Shown: positions 8,524 through 17,310 of the stretch, one piece after another
Numbering within the stretch: position 1 is the stretch's first letter
How the letters are laid out: the number at the start of each line of letters is the position of its first letter
Source: an uncultured Gammaproteobacteria bacterium
GTDB lineage: Bacteria > Pseudomonadota > Gammaproteobacteria > Ga0077536
DNA length: 49,812 bases
Assembly: GCA_938075585.1 (NCBI GenBank)
Contig: CALJHG010000070.1
Coordinates: 1-49,812, forward strand
Direction: 5' to 3'
The notes under the pieces: model-generated
What the model saw: only the letters and a program-made list of their open reading frames with translations
The model's database searches: none
What the model was told of the DNA's origin: nothing
Translations under genes and position numbers: made by a program

Positions 8524-9591
8524 ATGTTAGAATTATTTAAGGGTTGGTACGAGCGATATTTCAGCGAACCCGAAGCCGCGTTACTTTGTGCGGTGTTACT
8601 GCTCGCGTTTTTTAGCTTAGCGTTTTTTGGGAAAATGTTGGCTCCGTGTCTGGCTTCAATAGTAATAGCTTATCTTTTAGAGGCGTCTGTGAGCTATCTG
8701 CAGGCTTCAGGCCTGCGCCGGTTTCACTCGGTATGTCTCGTTTTTGGTTTGTTTTTACTAACGCTCGTATTTTTATTAGTTGGGCTAGTCCCGTTGGTCT
8801 CGACGCAGTTAACAAGTTTCGCTCAGGATTTACCGGAGACTATTTCTTCGTGGCGAGCTCATTTAATGCTTTTACCTGACAGATACCCTAATCTTTTGAC
8901 GACCAGCCAGATTGATTCTTTGATGAGCGGGATAAAAACTGAGATTAGCCAACTTGGCCAGAATGCGCTGACGTTTTCGATCGCATCTATCCCTGCTATC
9001 GTCACCATATTAATTTACTTCGTACTTGGTCCTGTTTTAGTGTTTTTTTTTCTAAAGGATAAATCGCAAATTATATCGTGGTTCACGACTTATTTACCTA
9101 AGGATAGGGCGGTACTTCGAGCGGTTTGGAGAGATGTTGACGATCAAATTGGGAATTATGTTCGTGGTAAAGTTTACGAGATTTTTATAGTCGGTTTCGT
9201 GTCCTTTCTTGCTTTTAGCCTTCTAGGCATGTCCTATGCGCCATTACTAGCTGTAATTACCGGCATTTCAGTCATTATTCCCTTTATCGGAGCTGCTATT
9301 GCGACGATACCTGTTGCGATCGCGGCTTACATACAGTTTGGTTTTTCGGGTGACGATTTTGTTTGGGTGATGATAGTCTATGCAGTCATTCAACTTTTGG
9401 ATGGAAATTTATTGGTACCACTACTATTTTCAGATGCCGTAAATCTTCATCCTGTCGCGATAATCACTGCGGTGCTAGTATTTGGAGGATTATGGGGTAT
9501 TTGGGGTGTATTTTTTGCAATTCCATTGGCGACTTTAGTAAGGTCGTTACTGAAAGCTTGGCCGAAAAAAGTAGACACTTCGCCAACTTAA
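8524..9591 (+). CDS. AI-2E family transporter (PerM-like permease)
   Basis: A 355-residue polytopic inner-membrane protein. Paired hydrophobic segments near the N-terminus precede a soluble region (about residues 90-150), and a cluster of further membrane segments runs from about 150 to 345. Family-typical pieces include VLVFFFLKD, VRGKVYEIFIVGFV, and the late PLLFSDAVNLHPVAII and GIWGVFFAIPLATLV. Substrates are poorly known; family members have been linked to AI-2 export or ion antiport. In pseudomonad-like genomes a PerM gene often lies near dapA, so its position fits. The ATG at 8524 follows a TTGACT-containing gap. Confidence 0.9.
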   Translation: MLELFKGWYERYFSEPEAALLCAVLLLAFFSLAFFGKMLAPCLASIVIAYLLEASVSYLQASGLRRFHSVCLVFGLFLLTLVFLLVGLVPLVSTQLTSFAQDLPETISSWRAHLMLLPDRYPNLLTTSQIDSLMSGIKTEISQLGQNALTFSIASIPAIVTILIYFVLGPVLVFFFLKDKSQIISWFTTYLPKDRAVLRAVWRDVDDQIGNYVRGKVYEIFIVGFVSFLAFSLLGMSYAPLLAVITGISVIIPFIGAAIATIPVAIAAYIQFGFSGDDFVWVMIVYAVIQLLDGNLLVPLLFSDAVNLHPVAIITAVLVFGGLWGIWGVFFAIPLATLVRSLLKAWPKKVDTSPT

Positions 9592-9634
9592 CGGTCGTCG
9601 AAATAGCTTTTTATTAAGAATTTGTAACTATTCT

Positions 9635-9658
9635 GGCTGTTTACAGCCTTGTCCTTAA
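9635..9658 (+). terminator. Possible intrinsic terminator or operator palindrome after the permease gene
   Basis: GGCTGT and ACAGCC form a perfect inverted repeat around two T residues, 44 bp after the permease stop and 57 bp before dapA. As RNA it would fold to a short GC-containing stem followed by TTGTCCTT, a poor U-tract. It may therefore be a weak terminator or a protein-binding palindrome. Confidence 0.3.
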
Positions 9659-9704
9659 AGACTGCAGAAGTTAATATCCACTATTTATCTGAACAGCTAT
9701 TTTT

Positions 9705-10595
9705 ATGTCAATTATTCAAGGTAGTATTGTCGCGATTGTGACGCCTATGAAGAGCGGATCTGGGGCTGAGACAGCCTTAGACTTTGATAGGTTGGATACG
9801 TTATTAGATTTTCATTTCGATAGTGGTACCCAAGGCATCGTAGTAGCGGGCACCACAGGAGAGTCAGCCACTCTTAGCGAAGCCGAACACTGTGAGTTGA
9901 TTGAATACGTCGCCGGCCGAGTAAATGGTAGAGTACCAGTTATCGCTGGAACGGGAGCAAATTCTACTCATGAGGCTATTCGTCTTACCGCTTTCGCTAA
10001 GAAAGCGAATGTCGATGCTTGTTTGCTGGTTACCCCTTACTACAATAAGCCCACTCAAGAAGGACTATTTCTCCATCATAAAGCGATTGCTGAAGCGGTT
10101 GATATTCCTCAGATCCTTTACAATGTTCCTGGGCGAACAGTCTGTGACATGCTTCCGGAGACAGTTGCGCGACTATCCACTATCACTAATATTATTGGTA
10201 TAAAAGAGGCCACGGGCAATATTTCGCGCGTCTCAGAGATTAGAGCTCTATGTGGCTCAGAGTTTTTACTTTTTAGTGGTGATGATGCCACCTCGTGCGA
10301 GTTTATGCTTCATGGTGGAAACGGCGTTATTTCAGTAACAGCAAATGTTTGTCCCCGGAAAATGTTTGAGATGTGCTCGGCGGCATTAACTAATGATAGG
10401 GCCTCCGCTATGAATATAGATTCAAATTTGCAATTGTTGCACCAGAATTTGTTTGTTGAGGCCAACCCTATACCTGTTAAGTGGGCTTTAGGTGAAATGG
10501 GACTTCTCGATGACGGGATCAGATTACCACTGACATGGCTATCGCCGGATAAAGAACAAATTGTAAAAGAAGCTATGCGTCATTCTGGTCTATAA
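9705..10595 (+). CDS. dapA: 4-hydroxy-tetrahydrodipicolinate synthase
   Basis: Condenses pyruvate with aspartate semialdehyde, the first committed step of the lysine and diaminopimelate branch feeding peptidoglycan. It is a 296-residue TIM barrel. TTGESATLS (about 45-53) holds the substrate-site threonines. GTGANST and VTPYYNKPTQEG (catalytic Tyr region) follow, and the Schiff-base lysine is in IGIKEATGN. The order permease-dapA-bamC-MBL hydrolase is conserved in pseudomonad-like bacteria. No clear Shine-Dalgarno sequence precedes the ATG. A 60-bp spacer leads to bamC. Confidence 0.97.
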   Translation: MSIIQGSIVAIVTPMKSGSGAETALDFDRLDTLLDFHFDSGTQGIVVAGTTGESATLSEAEHCELIEYVAGRVNGRVPVIAGTGANSTHEAIRLTAFAKKANVDACLLVTPYYNKPTQEGLFLHHKAIAEAVDIPQILYNVPGRTVCDMLPETVARLSTITNIIGIKEATGNISRVSEIRALCGSEFLLFSGDDATSCEFMLHGGNGVISVTANVCPRKMFEMCSAALTNDRASAMNIDSNLQLLHQNLFVEANPIPVKWALGEMGLLDDGIRLPLTWLSPDKEQIVKEAMRHSGL

Positions 10596-10655
10596 TTTAG
10601 ATAGGAATTTTAAGAAAATTTACTGCTCCAAATTATTAAATAAGGAATTTATTGT

Positions 10656-11777
10656 ATGTATAGATCACCGCTCCTAATAATCATGTTGGCCTTATCCGTA
10701 GGTGGTTGCAGCAAAGTCCTGAAGAGTTTGGATCATGTTCGTACTGACACAAAAAATAAATATGAAAAAGCTGAAACAATGCCAGATTTGGAAATTCCTC
10801 CTGGCTTAAGCACCGAAGCGATAAGAGATCGTATGGTAATTCCCGAGGGTGGAGAATCTGCGAAGTTTTCTACTTACCAAGATCGGCGCGCGGAGGTTGA
10901 TATTGATTCCGAAGATGAAGGGGTGACTAAGGTAAATCGTGGCGGATCTAAATTATTAGAAAATGAACATGTTTTAAGTCTCCCATACGATATCTTTGAA
11001 CAATGGCCAGTCATGGAACTTTTTATTGAGTCTAAAGGATATGGATTAGAATTAAATGATGTTGATTTGGGAATCATTGAAACTAGTTGGATTGAAAAAT
11101 CGAGAATTGCGCGTAACAAATTTAAAATTTTTGCCGAGAATGATCAAAACACGCAAGAGTCACTAATATACATTTCGATTGAGAATCAGGAATTATTACC
11201 TAACAGCGAGGGTGTGGCGTGGCAACGAGTAGCGCGCAGTATAGATGAAGAAAAAGCTTTTGTAGTAGAACTTGAAACACGCCTTCTCGATTCGAATCTC
11301 CAAGTATCTGCTATAGATGTCGCTGCTAGCGTGGTAAATAAAGTCGATAAAGTTGACGCTACTCGATCTTCAAGTTCTTCAGCAGAGTTTGTATCACGCG
11401 CTATAGCTAGTGAACTAGTTAGTGTCGGATCGGGTAAATTTTATATGGCTTTATCGTCTAATTATGAATTAGCATGGGAAATGGTAGGAAATATACTAGT
11501 AACCGAGGGCTTTAAATTAAAGCAGGCTGATAAAACTACCGGATTATATTTGATAGAAGTATCGAAAAATCATTCGGGTCAATCAAAAAAAAGTCTGCTA
11601 AAAAAGGCTCAGTTTTGGAGGCGTGATAAAGTTCAAGAATACCAATTAAGCTTGACTGGAGTGGGACAGAAGACGGAAGTAGTTATTCTGGATAGCAATG
11701 GACGATGGTTGACGAGCGGGGACGCGGATAACTTATTGAATAGATTGCACGAGGCGGTGAATCGTAGTCGAATTTAG
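10656..11777 (+). CDS. bamC: Outer membrane protein assembly factor BamC (lipoprotein)
   Basis: Lipoprotein of the BAM complex that inserts beta-barrel proteins into the outer membrane. The signal peptide MYRSPLLIIMLALSVGGC ends in a lipobox with Cys18. The following unstructured, acidic segment includes DLEIPPGLST, matching the BamC N-terminal region that packs on BamD. Two helix-grip-like domains follow, at about residues 105-215 and 240-370. At 373 residues it is close to the usual size. An AAGGAATTT sequence precedes the ATG. Sequence divergence is high in this family, so the call also uses the dapA-bamC linkage. Confidence 0.92.
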   Translation: MYRSPLLIIMLALSVGGCSKVLKSLDHVRTDTKNKYEKAETMPDLEIPPGLSTEAIRDRMVIPEGGESAKFSTYQDRRAEVDIDSEDEGVTKVNRGGSKLLENEHVLSLPYDIFEQWPVMELFIESKGYGLELNDVDLGIIETSWIEKSRIARNKFKIFAENDQNTQESLIYISIENQELLPNSEGVAWQRVARSIDEEKAFVVELETRLLDSNLQVSAIDVAASVVNKVDKVDATRSSSSSAEFVSRAIASELVSVGSGKFYMALSSNYELAWEMVGNILVTEGFKLKQADKTTGLYLIEVSKNHSGQSKKSLLKKAQFWRRDKVQEYQLSLTGVGQKTEVVILDSNGRWLTSGDADNLLNRLHEAVNRSRI

Positions 11778-11796
11778 TCTTTCTGGCTAAGATATT

Positions 11797-12564
11797 ATGC
11801 GTTTTGCGACTATGGGTAGTGGTAGTAAAGGCAACGCCACTTTGGTGGATGAGAGCGACTCTGCGTTATTGGTAGACTGTGGATTAAGTTATGCGCGCGT
11901 GCGATCTTTGGCTAGTGAAAAGAACTACGACTTAGATAAGCTTGATGGAATATTCGTAACCCATGAACATAGTGACCACATTGGTGGTGTAAAAAATCTA
12001 TCTAAAGGCCTCAAGATTCCGGTTTACGCGACATCTGGGACTATAGCGGCTTCCGCAAACCGGTTTGACGATGTTTATGACTTAAAAGAAATAGGGCTAG
12101 ATAAGAATATCACCCTAGGCCCGTTTGAGATTACTCCAGTTATCGTACCGCACGACGCTCAGGAACCATGCCAGTTTATTATAACAGCACGTTTCAAGCG
12201 CTTAGGTATATTAACCGATTTGGGTCACGTTACGTCTTATGTTAGAAAAATGTATCAGACTTTAGATGCACTAGTAATAGAGTTTAATCATGATCTCGAT
12301 ATGTTACAGGCTAGTGATTATCGCCAAATTCTCCAGAGAAGAATAAGTGGGCCATACGGACACTTGAGCAATGATCAAGCAGAAGAATTTCTAAGCGGAA
12401 TCAACTACCAAATGATGTCTCATATAGTTGCAGCACATTTAAGTGAGAAGACAAATAGTCCATCTATCGTCCTTGCGTGTCTAGACAGAGTAGTACCGAG
12501 CACTGTTAATACTCATGTGGCAACACAAGTCGATTTCTCTCCATGGTTTGTTATAAGTGAATGA
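11797..12564 (+). CDS. MBL-fold metallo-hydrolase (YycJ/WalJ-like)
   Basis: A 255-residue metallo-beta-lactamase fold protein. The Zn-binding motif is THEHSDHIGG (about residues 54-63), a further histidine is in VPHDAQEPC, and an aspartate/histidine pair is in LTDLGHVTS. It begins MRFATMGSGSKGNATLV, characteristic of the YycJ/WalJ branch of predicted nucleases or phosphodiesterases; the exact substrate in Gram-negatives is unsettled. It lies 19 bp after bamC in one transcription unit. In relatives this gene is commonly followed by purC, but here der comes next on the opposite strand. Confidence 0.9.
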   Translation: MRFATMGSGSKGNATLVDESDSALLVDCGLSYARVRSLASEKNYDLDKLDGIFVTHEHSDHIGGVKNLSKGLKIPVYATSGTIAASANRFDDVYDLKEIGLDKNITLGPFEITPVIVPHDAQEPCQFIITARFKRLGILTDLGHVTSYVRKMYQTLDALVIEFNHDLDMLQASDYRQILQRRISGPYGHLSNDQAEEFLSGINYQMMSHIVAAHLSEKTNSPSIVLACLDRVVPSTVNTHVATQVDFSPWFVISE

Positions 12565-12581
12565 TGTAGAGAGTATAAAAA

Positions 12582-14000
12582 TTATTGCTTTTTCACGTGT
12601 CGCATTAGACGGCGACGTTTATTTTGTTGCCGTTTCGTAAGCTGATTCTTTCTGCCTGAGTAAGGATTGTCTCCATTTAGGAAAAACAATTTTATCGGAG
12701 TCCCTATTAAGTCCAGCTTAGCCCGAAAAAAATTTTCTAAATATCTTTTGTAACTAACGGGCAGTGTCTCGACTAGGTTTCCATGTATCACTATTTTAGG
12801 GGGATTTTCTCCCCCCATATGAGCGAAGCGAAGTTTGACTCTTCTACCTCTTACCATCGGAGCGGGGTGCGACGTTACAGCATCAAATAGGATATTAGTT
12901 ATATCCTTAGTTTTATGTTTTCTGATAGATGCTTCGTATGATTTATTGATAGATAAAAACAAGCTTCTTAAACCATTACCCTCTAGAGCCGAAATTTTGC
13001 AAACCTCTACAAATGTTGCAAATGTTAGTCTTCTATCTAGCTCTTTGAGACACTCTTCACGACCATCTTCGTCTAAGGCGTCCCATTTGTTTGTAGCAAT
13101 TACCAGCGAACCTCCGTTATCTAAAGTAAGACCTAGAAGATGCAGGTCCTGGTCAGTGATACCCTCTTTAGCGTCAACTACTAACACTATTACATGAGCA
13201 TGTTCTAGCGCTTGCAGACTCTGCATGACGCTGAACTTTTCTGCTACACCTGTCGTCCTCCCTTTACGGCGAATACCTGCAGTATCGATAATAGTGTAGT
13301 TTTGATCACGCCAGGTGAAATCAAAGTCAACGCTGTCTCGAGTGGTTCCCGGGATATCACTTGTGATCATACTATTTTGTCCAGTGATCCGATTTACTAA
13401 GGTAGATTTACCGACATTTGGTCTTCCTATGACTGAAATTTTTATCCTTCCTGAAGTGTTTTCAAGATCTGTGGTTTGATTGAGTGGAGGCCAGTCAAAG
13501 CTGATATCCTCTATTAGAGATGCTATACCTTCACCATGACTAGCGGATATCGGTATGATATTTCCTATTTGAAGTTTACTAAATTCTGCGATGACGAAGT
13601 CTTGATCCAAGCCTTCAGATTTATTTACCGCAATGACAACTCGTTTATTTAAACGCCTAAGACTGTCGGCGAGAATTTCATCGGCAGCGTTTAATCCAGT
13701 TCTTCCATCAACTACGAAGATAATTACATTGCACTCTTTGGCCACTTCCAGTGATTTTTCTGCGGCTATTATTCCAATCTCACTCTCCTCAGAAGAGTCA
13801 ATTCCACCAGTATCTACAACTATATAATCCTTATCACCAATTTTCCCCAGACCTACTTTTGGATCGCGCGTTAGACCAGCGATATCTGCGACTAGGGCCG
13901 AACGTGTTTTTGTAATCCGATTAAATAATGTAGATTTTCCAACGTTCGGACGTCCGACTATAGCTAAGGTTGGCTTTAACGATAGGTTTTGATTTTCCAT
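12582..14000 (-). CDS. der: Ribosome biogenesis GTPase Der (EngA)
   Basis: Essential double GTPase acting in 50S subunit maturation. It has two tandem G domains, each with a P-loop GRPNVGKST (about residues 15-23 and 191-199), followed by DTGGI and DTAGI and by specificity motifs NKSE and NKWD. A C-terminal KH-like domain (about 355-440) and a basic RKNQLTKRQQNKRRR tail follow. The 472-residue length fits. It is the last gene of the ndk-rlmN-hisS-yfgM-bamB-der cluster, 32 bp after bamB. It converges on the MBL gene with a 17-bp gap. Confidence 0.98.
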   Translation of the reverse strand: MENQNLSLKPTLAIVGRPNVGKSTLFNRITKTRSALVADIAGLTRDPKVGLGKIGDKDYIVVDTGGIDSSEESEIGIIAAEKSLEVAKECNVIIFVVDGRTGLNAADEILADSLRRLNKRVVIAVNKSEGLDQDFVIAEFSKLQIGNIIPISASHGEGIASLIEDISFDWPPLNQTTDLENTSGRIKISVIGRPNVGKSTLVNRITGQNSMITSDIPGTTRDSVDFDFTWRDQNYTIIDTAGIRRKGRTTGVAEKFSVMQSLQALEHAHVIVLVVDAKEGITDQDLHLLGLTLDNGGSLVIATNKWDALDEDGREECLKELDRRLTFATFVEVCKISALEGNGLRSLFLSINKSYEASIRKHKTKDITNILFDAVTSHPAPMVRGRRVKLRFAHMGGENPPKIVIHGNLVETLPVSYKRYLENFFRAKLDLIGTPIKLFFLNGDNPYSGRKNQLTKRQQNKRRRLMRHVKKQ

Positions 14001-14032
14001 AGGGAATAGGCAAGTTGAACGATTATAGGTTT

Positions 14033-15241
14033 TTACTTAAGTCTCATAGTGACAACTCGGCCATTTGATGAGTACGATATTAGAGAATCAGCAGCCCTTA
14101 AGGATCTAGTAATAATTCGACTCTTCGCCAGTCTCGATTTATATACAAATTCACCGGTTTGACCATTCATCCAGAGCGTATATCCTTCCGAGTCACAGAC
14201 TACAACGTACCCGTTATAGTACGCAGGTGCAGTAGGGTAGCGTTCTTTTAGTTCATCTTTTTTCCACACAGATGCTCCAGTTTCAGCATTAAGCGCCCAG
14301 ATAGAACCTTCTTCATCTGTTACGTAGACATATCTACCCCCTACAGTTATCCCGGCGTAAGAAGAGATTTCTCGAGTCCATAGAATCCGTCCATCGATAC
14401 TTGATATTGCTGAAACTCCTCCATGAAAGCTCGCAACAAAGATTGTATCCTTCTGGACAATAGGTGCAGAGTCCACGTCGACCATTCTGTCTAAGTCAGA
14501 TCTACCACTTGGTATAGCCAAAGGACTATCCCATAAGCTTTGGCCTGATTTCAGATCTAGTGCGACAAATCTACCATTGTCGAAACCAGCAAATACTCTG
14601 TCGCCACTTATAACCGGTGGAGCATTTCCTCTCAAAGTGAGGGATGGTACTGTACGATCGTAATTCCAAATTTCCTTTCCCGTCGCGGAGTCAAGACCAA
14701 AGATGTTACCATCGCCTGTTCTTACCACCGTGATTTGATTAAACGCGGTTGGGGCTGATAGTATTTCGCTCGAGACCTTAGCGACCCATTTTAGGTTGCC
14801 GGTTAGAGCGTCTCTGGCTATCACACGACCATCTCCGGTGCCAATTAGTACCATTCCATCTCCGCCACCAGCGCCGCTAGTATAATTTACATTCTTGTCG
14901 TGGATTTGCCAGACAGGCTCTCCGGTAGACATGTCAGTAGCAATTAATTTACCGTACTGATCAGCTACGAATAGATAACCTCCAATGACAGCAGGAGTTA
15001 ATTTTAAATATAGATTTTCTGCGCCTTTTCCTATTCGCTTAGACCAGATTTCTTCTACAGATATTTTCGACTTATAAGAGTCGCTCAGTATTCCGTTATC
15101 TTCGATTTCTGCGCTTTCTCGGTTAATGAAGCTGCTGAGGGATTGTGAGTCTCTGAATTTCGTAAAGCTGTAGTCACTACAACTAGTTAGCACGCATGCA
15201 ATTATCAGCACCCCAGTTACTTTGCGGATAGAAAAAATCAT
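14033..15241 (-). CDS. bamB: Outer membrane protein assembly factor BamB (lipoprotein beta-propeller)
   Basis: BAM-complex lipoprotein with an eight-blade propeller. The signal peptide ends in the lipobox LTSC with Cys21. From about residue 75 onward, PQQ-like repeats recur, for example STGEPVWQI, LTGNLKWVA, ATGKEIWNY, KSGQSLWDS and ETGASVWKK. The 402-residue length matches. Its ATG overlaps the yfgM stop by 4 bp, indicating coupled translation. The yfgM-bamB-der order is the classic gammaproteobacterial arrangement. Confidence 0.96.
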   Translation of the reverse strand: MIFSIRKVTGVLIIACVLTSCSDYSFTKFRDSQSLSSFINRESAEIEDNGILSDSYKSKISVEEIWSKRIGKGAENLYLKLTPAVIGGYLFVADQYGKLIATDMSTGEPVWQIHDKNVNYTSGAGGGDGMVLIGTGDGRVIARDALTGNLKWVAKVSSEILSAPTAFNQITVVRTGDGNIFGLDSATGKEIWNYDRTVPSLTLRGNAPPVISGDRVFAGFDNGRFVALDLKSGQSLWDSPLAIPSGRSDLDRMVDVDSAPIVQKDTIFVASFHGGVSAISSIDGRILWTREISSYAGITVGGRYVYVTDEEGSIWALNAETGASVWKKDELKERYPTAPAYYNGYVVVCDSEGYTLWMNGQTGEFVYKSRLAKSRIITRSLRAADSLISYSSNGRVVTMRLK

Positions 15242-15885
15242 TCATTGTCCTTTGTATTTATATTCTCCAACATATTGATTTTAAGGAGCAGGTTGCGCGT
15301 GTCTTGGTCAGTTTCTTGGTAGTTTGTCAGTGCGTCTTTGTAGGCTTCACTGGCAGCTGTGAGATCGCCTTGTTTCTGATAGATGTCTCCTAATAATTCA
15401 AGAGATCCATCAGATAGTTTGATGTTAGAGTTCAGCAGAACTAATCTAGCATCCTCCGTATTATTTTCTTGTAGTAAAATTTTCGCCAATCGCTCGCGAG
15501 CTAGTGTATCTAGGCCCATTTCTTCGCCTTCGACAATAACTTGATTGAGTAATTTTTTGGCATAAGAAGTATCCCCACCTTCGAATTTAATTTTTGCGAG
15601 TAACAGTTTAGATAGGGTCGCATAATTAGAACTTTTATCGAATTCTATGATCGCATTGGCTAGAGACTCGGCGTCGTCGAAGCGACTTTCGTTAAATGCC
15701 ATGAGTAACTGTGAGTAGTTGATTGATAGATTCTCGGCCTTTTGATTTTTTATAGATGACCAATATGTGAAGCCACCAAATGATCCAATCGCTAGAGTAA
15801 CTGACATCATCACGGCAATACCGTTTTTGACCCACCATTGCTTGATTTTGTTCGACAGTTCTTCGTCAGTTGTATAGTCATTCAA
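15238..15885 (-). CDS. yfgM: Tetratricopeptide membrane protein, YfgM family
   Basis: An inner-membrane protein with a short cytoplasmic N-terminus, one membrane segment (about residues 21-45, GIAVMMSVTLAIGSFGGFTYW) and a periplasmic TPR-like helical region. In E. coli YfgM associates with the SecYEG translocon and the periplasmic chaperone PpiD; the same role here is inference. The 215-residue size and its place between hisS and bamB match the family. It overlaps bamB by 4 bp. Confidence 0.92.
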   Translation of the reverse strand: MNDYTTDEELSNKIKQWWVKNGIAVMMSVTLAIGSFGGFTYWSSIKNQKAENLSINYSQLLMAFNESRFDDAESLANAIIEFDKSSNYATLSKLLLAKIKFEGGDTSYAKKLLNQVIVEGEEMGLDTLARERLAKILLQENNTEDARLVLLNSNIKLSDGSLELLGDIYQKQGDLTAASEAYKDALTNYQETDQDTRNLLLKINMLENINTKDNE

Positions 15886-15957
15886 TTTGTTAGCCCTTCT
15901 TCAGTACATATCTAAGAATATCGCTTTAAATTATAGCGTGGTTAGCTCGCCAAAGTA

Positions 15958-17238
15958 CTAGCCATTTGTAACCAGCATTTCATTGAGAATTTCTTTGAGT
16001 TCGTGTTCGGAACACATGATTTGTTGCTTATTTGTTTGAAGCGGCTTAACAGTTACTTTTTTGGCAACAGCCTCATCGGCGCCGATTAAAATAGCTATAC
16101 GTGCGCCTGTACGATCTGCTTTTTTCATGCGAGCCTTAAGTTTACCACTGCTGACATGAAGTATCGTTTTTAAAGCGGGAATATGTGAGCGCAAGTATTC
16201 TGCAGTTTGAATTGCCAGAAGCTCATAGTTATCATCGGTTGCCATAACGTAAATATCTGGGCTTTGCGGTGAGAGTGTAATTTGCTGCACTTTTCTAAGT
16301 TCTATTATTCGTTCAAGACCCATAGCGCATCCAGTCGCATGCGATGCCTTACCACCCATAGTTCCTACCAGGCTGTCGTATCGACCTCCCGCGCAGATAG
16401 CACTTTGGGCGCCTAGCTCTTCGGTGACCCATTCGAAAACTGTTTTATTGTAATAGTCTAGCCCCCTAACAAGTCGTGGGTTTATTGTGTATTTTATGTT
16501 GTTTGCACTAAGTATTTTCGTGAAGGCTATAAAGTGATTTTTTGAGTCATCGTCAAGATAATCTGATAACGAAGGAGCCTCGGAAATAAGCTCTTGAAGG
16601 TCTGGATTCTTACTGTCTAGTATCCTTAAGGGATTAGAGTTCAATCGAGCTAGACTTGGCTCGTCTAAAAGCTTTTTAAAGGGACTGAAGTAGTTTACTA
16701 ATGCCGTTCTATAGTTAGCACGGGATTCTTCATTTCCCAGAGAGTTGACCTCCAAGCGGAGATTTGTAATGCTTAGCGAATCCCAAAGTCTGCGAGTTAG
16801 CATAATTAGCTCAGCATCGCTTTGTGGCGACCCTGCGCCGAATACTTCTATCCCCACTTGGTGAAATTGTCGCAACCTTCCTCGCTGCGGTCTTTCATGC
16901 CGAAACATAGGCCCCAGATACCAAAGGCGTTGCGGTACATTCTGTAGAAGACTATTTTGTAGAACCGCTCTAACACAACTTGCGGTTCCTTCGGGTCTCA
17001 GGGTTAAGCTATCTCCGTTTCGATCCTCAAATGAGTACATTTCTTTTTGTACAATATCTGTCTGTTCACCAATGGATCTATGGAAAACACTGGTTTGCTC
17101 CAATATGGGTAGTCGGATTTCATGATACCCGTAGCATTGAAGTACCGATAGGATATGCCCCTCAACTGCCCGCCATTCAGGAGTATCAGTCGGCAACGTA
17201 TCGTTCATTCCTCTAATTGATTTCGCTAAATTCGCCAA
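15958..17238 (-). CDS. hisS: Histidyl-tRNA synthetase
   Basis: Class II aminoacyl-tRNA synthetase of 426 residues. Motif 2 includes LTLRPEGTASCVRA and FRHERPQRGRLRQFHQ. The histidine-specific motifs are LVRGLDYYNKTVFEW and AGGRYDSLVG. Motif 3 is in ATGCAMGLERII. A C-terminal anticodon-binding domain follows from about residue 330. In most gammaproteobacteria hisS follows ispG, but here rlmN is directly upstream with a 72-bp gap. The gap to yfgM is also 72 bp. Confidence 0.98.
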   Translation of the reverse strand: MANLAKSIRGMNDTLPTDTPEWRAVEGHILSVLQCYGYHEIRLPILEQTSVFHRSIGEQTDIVQKEMYSFEDRNGDSLTLRPEGTASCVRAVLQNSLLQNVPQRLWYLGPMFRHERPQRGRLRQFHQVGIEVFGAGSPQSDAELIMLTRRLWDSLSITNLRLEVNSLGNEESRANYRTALVNYFSPFKKLLDEPSLARLNSNPLRILDSKNPDLQELISEAPSLSDYLDDDSKNHFIAFTKILSANNIKYTINPRLVRGLDYYNKTVFEWVTEELGAQSAICAGGRYDSLVGTMGGKASHATGCAMGLERIIELRKVQQITLSPQSPDIYVMATDDNYELLAIQTAEYLRSHIPALKTILHVSSGKLKARMKKADRTGARIAILIGADEAVAKKVTVKPLQTNKQQIMCSEHELKEILNEMLVTNG

Positions 17239-17310
17239 GGCAACCTCTTTCGTTTTATAGTCCTTGAATCACAGTATTTTAGGTAAAAAGTGGCAAGAGT
17301 ATTGTTAGAT

